DNA from: Luteimonas viscosa
GTDB taxonomy: Bacteria; Pseudomonadota; Gammaproteobacteria; Xanthomonadales; Xanthomonadaceae
Reading direction: 5' to 3'
Assembly (NCBI RefSeq): GCF_008244685.1
Contig: NZ_VTFT01000001.1
Location: 1,033,248-1,097,247, forward strand
Length of the DNA stretch: 64,000 nt
Shown: in pieces, positions 53,654-61,073 of the stretch
Position numbering within the stretch: the first letter of the stretch is position 1
How the letters are laid out: each line of letters opens with the position of its first letter
Notes under the pieces: model-generated
The model's database searches: none
Told to the model about the DNA's origin: nothing
The model's input: only the letters and a program-made list of their open reading frames with translations
Program-made: the position numbers and the translations under genes

Positions 53654-54547
53654 TCAGTCCAGCAGCAGCACCTCGACCCGCCGGTTGACCGGATCCTCCG
53701 GCGCGGCGGGCAGCTTCAGTCGATCCTCGCCGTGGCCACGCACCTCGAGGCGACCGGGCGGGAAGGCGAAACGCGTGACCAGGTAGTCGCGCACGGCCTG
53801 CGCGCGGCGCCCGGACAGAGCGCGGTTCGCGTCCGCGCGGCCGACCGCGTCGGTGTGTCCATGCAGGCCGACCCGGCGCTGCGACAGTGCGGGCGACAGC
53901 AGGATCCGGCCCAGTTCATCGAGCTGGCCGATGCCGTCGCTGCGCAGCGTGGCCTGGCCGAAGTCGAACAGGATGTCGAGATCGATCCGTCCGTCCGCGG
54001 CGAGCGCCGCGCCGATGCCGCCGGCATCGACCAGTCCGGGCTGCGCCACCGGCATGGCGATCGCGCATTCGGCCCTCGCCGGCGCCGGCGAGGGCCGGCG
54101 TCCGAGGTCGAACCGCTTGCAGGCCGCAGCGCCCCCGACCTTGCCGCTGAAGCGCCCGCCCTGCGCATCGACGTGGCCGTCGAAGTCCACCATCCGGTAG
54201 CCGCCGGGCCGCAGCCGCCACTGCCCGCCCCGGAGCCGTAGCCGGCCGGTGCCCGGATCGTAGTCGCCGTCCATCGTGAAGCAGCCGGTCGGCACCTTCG
54301 GGTTGCGCGGATCGGCGTAGAAGTGGAACAGCGCCCGCGCACTGGTCGGGGTGGCCTCGGCGATGCTCAGGGTCAGGCCGGTCAGTCCCTGCGCGCAGAC
54401 GTAGGTGCCGACCCATTCGCCCACGACCGTCCGCGGACCGGGGTCGGTGCCCGGCCTTGCGCCGGCGGCGACCGCGGCCTGCGCGGCCAGCACGCAGGCC
54501 AGCGCCGCTGCCGCGAACGTGCCCAGTAGGCCCCTGGTGCTGCGCAT
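53654..54547 (-). CDS. OmpA-like peptidoglycan-binding envelope protein
   Basis: 297 residues with a Sec signal peptide. An N-terminal domain (VVGEWVGTYVCAQGLTGLTL) may bind a small ligand or protein. The C-terminal ~110 residues are an OmpA/MotB domain (LFDFGQATLRSDG, LHGHTDAVGRADANRALSGR), including the Asp and Arg that hold diaminopimelate. First gene of the minus-strand envelope run, divergent from the kinase fusion with a 153-nt gap. Confidence 0.87.
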   Translation of the reverse strand: MRSTRGLLGTFAAAALACVLAAQAAVAAGARPGTDPGPRTVVGEWVGTYVCAQGLTGLTLSIAEATPTSARALFHFYADPRNPKVPTGCFTMDGDYDPGTGRLRLRGGQWRLRPGGYRMVDFDGHVDAQGGRFSGKVGGAAACKRFDLGRRPSPAPARAECAIAMPVAQPGLVDAGGIGAALAADGRIDLDILFDFGQATLRSDGIGQLDELGRILLSPALSQRRVGLHGHTDAVGRADANRALSGRRAQAVRDYLVTRFAFPPGRLEVRGHGEDRLKLPAAPEDPVNRRVEVLLLD

Positions 54548-54700
54548 TCCGGATCTCCCGCCGCGAGATGCCTGGAGACTGCGCGGCGCTGCCGGGCAAG
54601 TCCTCGCGCCGCGTTCAAGGAACCTTCAAGCCACCCATCCGCGGGCGTCACCGGCGGCGAACCGCACCCCTGCGCCGCTCCCGCTGGCTATCATCGGGGC

Positions 54701-57454
54701 ATGCCACCGGATCTCCCGCAGCGCGATACCCGGGTCTATCGCTGGCGCTTCGGCGCGGTGGAATTCGACGAGGCGCGCCACGAACTGCGCGTGTCCGGCC
54801 TGCCGGTCGAGATCGAGCACAAGCCGCTGCAGGTGCTGGCCCTGCTGCTGCGCCACGCCGGCGAGGTGGTGACCAAGGAAGAGCTGTTCGAAACGGTCTG
54901 GGCCGGTCGCGTCACCGTGGACCACGTCCTCGCGACCGCGATCGGCAAGCTGCGCAAGGCGCTGGACGCCGGCGGCGAGGGCCGGATCGCGACCGTGCCC
55001 CGGATCGGCTACCGCTTCGACGGTCCGCTCGAACGGATCGCGGTCGGCCAGCGTCCCGGCAGCGAACTGAAGCTGGAGCGGGGCCAGCCGGTGCCCGGCC
55101 GCGAGCACTTCCTGCTCGAACGCGCGCTCGGGCACACCCTCGGCAGCGAGGTCTGGCTGGCGCGGCACCCGCGCAGCCGCGAGTCCCGCGTGTTCAAGTT
55201 CAGCCTCGGCGGCGAGCGGCTGACGGCGATCAAGCGCGAGGCCACGCTGATGCGCGTGCTGCGCGACACCCTGGGCGAGCGCGAGGACTTCGTCCGCGTG
55301 CTGGACTGGAACTTCGAGTCCGACCCCTGCTTCCTCGAATGCGAGTACGGCGGCGAGTCGCTGCCCGAATGGGCGGACAGTCACGACGTGCTCGCCGGCT
55401 GGCCGGCGCCGCAGCGCCTCGCGTTCTTCCTGCAGATCGCGGCGGCGGTGGATGCGGCGCACGGGGTCGGGGTGCTGCACAAGGACATCAAGCCGGCGAA
55501 CGTGCTGGTGCGCCGCCGCCAGGACGGGCACTGGCAGGCCTGCCTCACCGACTTCGGCAACAGCCGCCTGCTGCAACCCGAACGGCTGGCCGAACTGGGC
55601 ATCACCGGTCTCGGCCTCACCCTGACAGGCGCACTTCCCGGAGACGGCTCCGGAACCCCGCTGTATCTCGCGCCGGAACTTGTCGCGGGCCAGCCACCGA
55701 CGGTGCGCAGCGACCTCTACGCGCTCGGCATCCTGCTCTACCAGCTCCTGGTCGGCGACCTGCGCCGGCCGATGGCGCCGGGCTGGGAACGCGACATCGA
55801 CGATCCGCTTCTGGTGGAGGACATCACCCGCGCCACCGACGGCGACCCCGCACGGCGGCTGGGCAGCGTGGCCGAACTGATCGACCGACTGGCCTCCCTG
55901 CCCCGCCGCCGCGAGGACGCGGCGCGCCGGGCCGACGCCGCGGAAGCGGCCCTCCTCGCACGCCGCGCGCTCGAGCGCACGCATGCGCGGCGGCCATGGA
56001 TCGTGGCCACCATCGCCGTGCTCAGCATCGGCCTGCTGGCCAGCTCGCTGCTGTGGTACCGCAGCGAACGGCTGCGCGAGTCCGCGACCATGCAGGCCGC
56101 GCGCGCCGAAGCGGTGGCGAACTTCCTGAGCGACGACCTGCTCGGCGCGCTCAGCCCCGGCGGCAGCGGTTTCGAACGCGACCCGAGCATGCGCGAAGTG
56201 CTGGAACTGGCCTCGACCCGGGTCGCCGAACGGTTTTCCGACGATCCCGCCACCCGCGGCGGCGTGCACGCCGCGCTGGGCCAGGCCTGGCGCACGCTGG
56301 GCGACCGCGAACGCAGCATCGACCACCTGCGCGATGCCGAGCGGTATTACGCGCGGGCCTTCGGCGCGTCGGATGCATTGACGCTGCGGACGCGCTATGC
56401 GCTGGTGCGCACGCTCGCGTACTCGAACACGCCGCAGCACATCGCGGAAGCGCACGGGCTGCTCGCCGGCACCGACGCCGCCGCCGGGCAGCGACTCGAC
56501 GACGACGACGAACTGGCGCTCGAGGCGGCCTATGCGCGCGGCGTCTTCCACTTCCAGCAACTGCAGATCGAACCCGCGCTCCAGGCCTATCGCCGCGCCG
56601 ACCGCCTGCAGCGCCTGCTGCGCCCGGACGATGCGCTGACCGCGGTCGCGATCCGCGAGAGCCTGGCCGACGGCGCGCTGCGACAGGGCGATCTCACCGG
56701 CGCCATCTCGCAGCTGCGCGCGATGCTGGCCGATCCGCTGTTCGACGCACGCCGCATCGGCGAGGGTAAGGCCGCGGGCCAGCGGATCATGCTGGCAAGG
56801 GCGTTGCGCAACCTCGGCCGCTACGACGAGGCCTTGCCGCTGGCGCAGGCCGCCGCAGCGACCACCGAGCGCATCCTCGGCCCGGACGACTATTCCACCC
56901 TGGTGCAGCTCTCCACCGTCGCCAGCATCCACGACTACGCGGGCGACTGCGACCGTGCGCTGGAGATCGCGCGGATCGTGCACGGGCGCATGGTCGCGCG
57001 CTACGGCGCGCAGCGCCAGGCCACGCTGATCGAGACCGGCAACCTCGGCTTCAAGGAGTACGACTGCGGCGAGCGCGAGACCGGCCTGGACTACCTGCGC
57101 CAGGCCGAGCGCGGGCTGCGCGAGCGCTACGGCGAGGACAATGTCGCCGCCCACAGCTTCCGCTACGCGCTGGCCAAGGCGCTTGCCGACCAGGGCCGCT
57201 ACGCAGAGGGATTGCGCATGGTCGACGGGCTCAACGTCGCCTCGCTCACCGCCGGCGACTCCACGCCGGGCTGGGAACAGCGCCTGCGCGCGCTGCGCGG
57301 CCGCCTGCTCCTGCAGTCGGGCGATGTCGACGCCGGGCGCGCGCTGCTGGCCGAGGCGGTGCCTGCACTGGTCGCGCTCGGCAGCGAGGACACCGCCGAC
57401 ATCGGACAGTTGCAGGCGCTACTTTCCGGAGACGACCGCGCCCCCGTGGAATAG
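54701..57454 (+). CDS. Winged-helix / Ser-Thr kinase / TM / TPR fusion protein
   Basis: 917 residues. Residues ~12-108 are an OmpR/CadC-type winged helix (EVVTKEELFETVWAGRVTVD, ATVPRIGYRF). Residues ~137-400 are a Hanks-type kinase with every key residue: Lys166 (VFKF), HKDIKPAN (260-267, catalytic Asp262), DFG (284-286), and GTPLYLAPE (318-326). One TM helix at ~432-452, then ~460 residues of TPR-like repeats placed in the periplasm. This would be a membrane-bound DNA-binding kinase sensing through TPRs. Substrate and operator are unknown. Confidence 0.9.
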   Translation: MPPDLPQRDTRVYRWRFGAVEFDEARHELRVSGLPVEIEHKPLQVLALLLRHAGEVVTKEELFETVWAGRVTVDHVLATAIGKLRKALDAGGEGRIATVPRIGYRFDGPLERIAVGQRPGSELKLERGQPVPGREHFLLERALGHTLGSEVWLARHPRSRESRVFKFSLGGERLTAIKREATLMRVLRDTLGEREDFVRVLDWNFESDPCFLECEYGGESLPEWADSHDVLAGWPAPQRLAFFLQIAAAVDAAHGVGVLHKDIKPANVLVRRRQDGHWQACLTDFGNSRLLQPERLAELGITGLGLTLTGALPGDGSGTPLYLAPELVAGQPPTVRSDLYALGILLYQLLVGDLRRPMAPGWERDIDDPLLVEDITRATDGDPARRLGSVAELIDRLASLPRRREDAARRADAAEAALLARRALERTHARRPWIVATIAVLSIGLLASSLLWYRSERLRESATMQAARAEAVANFLSDDLLGALSPGGSGFERDPSMREVLELASTRVAERFSDDPATRGGVHAALGQAWRTLGDRERSIDHLRDAERYYARAFGASDALTLRTRYALVRTLAYSNTPQHIAEAHGLLAGTDAAAGQRLDDDDELALEAAYARGVFHFQQLQIEPALQAYRRADRLQRLLRPDDALTAVAIRESLADGALRQGDLTGAISQLRAMLADPLFDARRIGEGKAAGQRIMLARALRNLGRYDEALPLAQAAAATTERILGPDDYSTLVQLSTVASIHDYAGDCDRALEIARIVHGRMVARYGAQRQATLIETGNLGFKEYDCGERETGLDYLRQAERGLRERYGEDNVAAHSFRYALAKALADQGRYAEGLRMVDGLNVASLTAGDSTPGWEQRLRALRGRLLLQSGDVDAGRALLAEAVPALVALGSEDTADIGQLQALLSGDDRAPVE

Positions 57455-57462
57455 CCGCGTGG

Positions 57463-57666
57463 TCAATCGACCACGAAGGTCACCCGCATGTTCACGCGCC
57501 ACTCGGTGATGTTGCCATCCGCGTCGGTGACGACCTTGGTTTCGTTGATCCAGGCGCCCTGGATGTTCTTGACCGTTTCCGCGGACTTCTTCAGGCCCGA
57601 CCGCACCGCGTCCTCGATGCTGGTGGCGGACGATGAATTGATCTCGATGATCTTGGCGACGGCCAT
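57463..57666 (-). CDS. Dodecin flavin-binding protein
   Basis: 67 residues. MAVAKIIEINSSSATSIEDA, VKNIQGAWINETKVV and ITEWRVNMRVTFVVD are typical of dodecins, which form hollow dodecamers storing riboflavin or FMN. AAGGAGGT precedes ATG 57666. Convergent with the kinase fusion (8-nt gap), divergent from aroK. Confidence 0.93.
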   Translation of the reverse strand: MAVAKIIEINSSSATSIEDAVRSGLKKSAETVKNIQGAWINETKVVTDADGNITEWRVNMRVTFVVD

Positions 57667-57767
57667 GTTGGACCTCCTTGCTGCCGGCGACATTGCCGGA
57701 CCCCACAGCCTGCGCCATGCGCCGTGAACGCGGCGGCCAGGCCGCTCGGCCTGCTAGGATCCGGCGG

Positions 57768-58328
57768 ATGAATCCCGCCCCGAACCTCGTGCTCGTCGGA
57801 CCGATGGGTGCCGGCAAGTCTTCGATCGGCAAGCGCCTGGCCGGAAGGTTCGGCCTGGCGTTCGTCGATGCCGACCGCGAGATCGAGGCGCGTACCGGCG
57901 CGAGCGTCGCCACCATCTTCGAATGCGAGGGCGAAGCGGGCTTCCGCGCGCGCGAGGCGGCCGCGCTCGAGGCCCTGCTGCAACGCGAGGGCTTGGTGGT
58001 GGCGACCGGCGGGGGTGCGGTGCTCGACCCCGGCAGCCGGGAGCGAATGCGCGCGCGGGGTTTCGTCGTCCACCTGCAGGTCAGCCTGGCCCGGCAACTG
58101 GAACGGCTGGCGCGCGACCGCAGCCGCCCGTTGCTCGCCGGCGACGATCGCGAGCAGGTGCTGCGGCGCCTGTCGGAACTGCGCGCGCCGCTGTACGCCG
58201 AGGTCGCCGACCTGTGCTTCGACACCGACGCGCTGTTTCCGCCGCAGGCCGCCGCGCAGCTGGCACGCCTGCTCGATGCGCAGTGGACACGCGCCGCCCG
58301 TCCCGATCTCCAGGAACACCCTGCATGA
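57768..58328 (+). CDS. aroK: Shikimate kinase
   Basis: 186 residues. P-loop GPMGAGKS (11-18), [20 protein letters not shown] (shikimate and Mg2+ contacts), GGGAVL and the lid RSRPLLAG. Phosphorylates shikimate in the chorismate pathway. ATG 57768; its stop overlaps the aroB start by 4 nt, the classic aroK-aroB pair. Confidence 0.95.
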   Translation: MNPAPNLVLVGPMGAGKSSIGKRLAGRFGLAFVDADREIEARTGASVATIFECEGEAGFRAREAAALEALLQREGLVVATGGGAVLDPGSRERMRARGFVVHLQVSLARQLERLARDRSRPLLAGDDREQVLRRLSELRAPLYAEVADLCFDTDALFPPQAAAQLARLLDAQWTRAARPDLQEHPA

Positions 58329-59413
58329 GCCACGACCGCACGGTCGCCGTGGGCGGCGCCCACCCCTACCACATCAGCATCGGCCCGGGGCTGCTCGACG
58401 ATGGCGAGCGGCTGGCCTCGACCCTGCGCGGCAGCGACGCGTTCGTGATCAGCGACGACAGCGTCGCGCCGCTGTACCTGCAGCGCGTGGTCGATGCGCT
58501 GGCGCGCGCGCGTCCGGGCTTGCGCATCGGGCACTGGACGCTGCCGGCGGGAGAAGCATCGAAGACCCTGGAGGGGTTCGGTCGCGCGATCTCGGCGATC
58601 GCCGAGGCCGGCATGCGTCGCGACGCCACGGTGTACGCGCTCGGCGGCGGCGTGGTCGGCGACCTCGCCGGCTTCGCCGCGGCCGCGTGGATGCGCGGGA
58701 TCGACTGCGTGCAGTTGCCGACCACGCTGCTGGCGATGGTCGACTCATCGGTCGGCGGCAAGACCGCGGTCGACCTGCCGCAGGGCAAGAACCTGGTGGG
58801 TGCCTTCCATCCGCCGCGCGCGGTGCTGGCCGACACCGGCAGCCTGCGCACGCTGCCGGCGCGGGAACTGCGGGCGGGGCTGGCCGAGGTGGTGAAGTAC
58901 GGCGCGATCGTCGATGCGCCGTTCCTCGACTGGCTGGAGGCGCATGCAGATGCGCTGCTGGCCGGCGACGACGACGTCCTGGCCGAGGCGATCGCCCGCA
59001 GTTGCGCGCACAAGGCCGCGATCGTCGAGCGCGATCCGTTCGAGCACGGCGAGCGCGCCCTGCTCAACTTCGGCCACACCTTCGGCCACGCCATCGAGAC
59101 CGAACAGGGCTACGGCGGACTGGTCCACGGCGAGGCGGTCGCGGTGGGCATGGTGCAGGCGGCGAGGCTGTCGGAACGCCTGGGGCTGGCATCGCCTGCC
59201 GACACGGCGCGACTGCGCGGCCTGCTGCAGCGGCTGGGCCTGCCGGTGGACGCGCCCCCGGGCCTCGACGCGGATGCGCTGGTCGCGCACATGCGCCTGG
59301 ACAAGAAGGCGCAGTCCGGCGGCCTGCGCTTCATCGTCTGGGACGGTGCGGGGCGCGCGCGGGTGCTGGCGGACGTGCCCGAGGATGCAGTGCGCGAGGT
59401 GCTGCGCGGCTGA
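58325..59413 (+). CDS. aroB: 3-dehydroquinate synthase
   Basis: 362 residues. NAD+ site [40 protein letters not shown], active-site [12 protein letters not shown] and metal ligands in [11 protein letters not shown] and [10 protein letters not shown]. Converts DAHP to 3-dehydroquinate, second step of the shikimate pathway. Coupled to aroK. Confidence 0.97.
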   Translation: MSHDRTVAVGGAHPYHISIGPGLLDDGERLASTLRGSDAFVISDDSVAPLYLQRVVDALARARPGLRIGHWTLPAGEASKTLEGFGRAISAIAEAGMRRDATVYALGGGVVGDLAGFAAAAWMRGIDCVQLPTTLLAMVDSSVGGKTAVDLPQGKNLVGAFHPPRAVLADTGSLRTLPARELRAGLAEVVKYGAIVDAPFLDWLEAHADALLAGDDDVLAEAIARSCAHKAAIVERDPFEHGERALLNFGHTFGHAIETEQGYGGLVHGEAVAVGMVQAARLSERLGLASPADTARLRGLLQRLGLPVDAPPGLDADALVAHMRLDKKAQSGGLRFIVWDGAGRARVLADVPEDAVREVLRG

Positions 59414-59525
59414 GCGGGCCCTTCGTCGGCACGGGTACTGCTTTGCCCGCGCCGCGCGATCCAACCCGGCTGCAGCCCGCCACCGCCGCGGCATCTGGAC
59501 AGGCACGACGTACAATGCCCGGCCC

Positions 59526-59780
59526 ATGCGCCTGCTCCTGCAACAACGCCCCGATGGCCGCGAAGCCCCCCGCTTCGTGCAGCTGACGCTGCAGCCCGAC
59601 CTGCTCGGCGGCTGGACCCTGCTGCGCGAAACCGGCCAGACCGGCGGCCGCAGCACCCTGCGGCGCGAACTGTTCATGGACCACGCCGGCGCGCTGGCCG
59701 CACTCGAGCAGGCGCGCGATGCCCAGCTCAGGCGTGGCTTCCAGCTGATGTACGCCGAAGGCACGAGCGCGCCGAAGTGA
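59526..59780 (+). CDS. Stand-alone WGR-domain protein
   Basis: 84 residues. [35 protein letters not shown] and [20 protein letters not shown] follow the WGR domain, though the eponymous WGR is here TGQTGGR. WGR domains in PARPs and some bacterial proteins bind nucleic acid ends. Short free-standing copies are common in Proteobacteria with unknown role. Between aroB and hemE. Confidence 0.75.
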   Translation: MRLLLQQRPDGREAPRFVQLTLQPDLLGGWTLLRETGQTGGRSTLRRELFMDHAGALAALEQARDAQLRRGFQLMYAEGTSAPK

Positions 59781-59949
59781 CGCCATCTCCCGCCGGGACG
59801 CCGGCCCTCCTTCGCATCCATGTCATTGCGGGCGTAGCGAGGAACCCGCTTCATGTCCGACCGCCCCGGACCCGGGGCCGGCGCCCCCGCTTCGTCCGCA
59901 GCGGCAACCCATCGCATTCGTCCGCACCGATGACCGCACACGGAACCAC

Positions 59950-61038
59950 ATGACCAGCCCCCTGAAGAACGATCGTTTCCTGCGCGCCCTGCGCCGCGAA
60001 CCCGTGGACCGCACGCCCGTGTGGCTGATGCGCCAGGCCGGCCGCTACCTGCCCGAGTACCGCGCCACGCGCAAGGCCGCCGGCAGTTTCCTCGGCATGG
60101 CCAAGAACCCGGAGATCGCCTGCGAAGTGACCCTGCAGCCGCTGCGCCGGTTCGACCTCGATGCCGCGATCCTGTTCTCCGACATCCTCACCATCCCCGA
60201 CGCGATGGGCCTGGGCCTGTATTTCGTCGAAGGCGAAGGCCCGAAGTTCGAGCGCACCGTGCGCAGCGCCGCCGATGCCGGGAGGCTGGACGTACCCGAC
60301 ATGGAGACCGAACTGCGCTACGTGATGGACGCGGTGCGCGTGATCCGCCGCGAACTGGGCGGTTCGGTGCCGCTGATCGGCTTCTCCGGCAGTCCGTGGA
60401 CCCTGGCCTGTTACATGGTCGAAGGCGGCGGCAGCAAGGACTTCGCGCGGATCAAGGCGCTGGCGCTCAACGACCCGGCCACGCTGCACCGGCTGCTGGC
60501 GGTGAACACGGATGCGGTGATCGCCTACCTGTCCGCGCAGCGGGCCGCCGGTGCCCAGGCGCTGCAGGTGTTCGACACCTGGGGCGGCGTGCTGTCGCCC
60601 GCCATGTATCGCGAGTTCTCGCTTCCCTACCTGCAGCGGATCGCGCGCGAACTTCCCCGTACCGATGCAAGCGCCGGTGACGCTGCGCAGCGCACGCCGC
60701 TGATCCTGTTCGGCAAGGGCAATGCGGCCTATCTTGCGGATCTCGCGGACTCCGGCGCCGAGGGCGTCGGCGTCGACTGGCTGGTCGAACTCGGCGAAGC
60801 CGCGCACCGCACGCAGGGCAAGGTCGCACTCCAGGGCAACCTGGATCCGGCCACGCTGTACGGCTCGCCCGACGCCATCCGCCGCGAAGTGCGTCGCGCG
60901 CTCGACAGCTACCGCGACGGCAACGGCGGTTCGCGCGACGGCCACGTGTTCAACCTCGGACACGGCATGTCGCCCGACATGAACCCCGACCACGTCGCGG
61001 TGCTGGTGGACGAGGTGCACGGCTACAGCGCGCGCTGA
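59950..61038 (+). CDS. hemE: Uroporphyrinogen decarboxylase
   Basis: 362 residues. The two HemE signatures, [16 protein letters not shown] near 24-39 and [19 protein letters not shown] near 144-162, are intact, as is the Asp of [17 protein letters not shown]. Decarboxylates uroporphyrinogen III to coproporphyrinogen III. aroB-(WGR)-hemE clustering is familiar in Xanthomonadaceae. Confidence 0.97.
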   Translation: MTSPLKNDRFLRALRREPVDRTPVWLMRQAGRYLPEYRATRKAAGSFLGMAKNPEIACEVTLQPLRRFDLDAAILFSDILTIPDAMGLGLYFVEGEGPKFERTVRSAADAGRLDVPDMETELRYVMDAVRVIRRELGGSVPLIGFSGSPWTLACYMVEGGGSKDFARIKALALNDPATLHRLLAVNTDAVIAYLSAQRAAGAQALQVFDTWGGVLSPAMYREFSLPYLQRIARELPRTDASAGDAAQRTPLILFGKGNAAYLADLADSGAEGVGVDWLVELGEAAHRTQGKVALQGNLDPATLYGSPDAIRREVRRALDSYRDGNGGSRDGHVFNLGHGMSPDMNPDHVAVLVDEVHGYSAR

Positions 61039-61073
61039 CGGCAGCCCGGCACAACCGGAGCGGGTGCGCGGCG

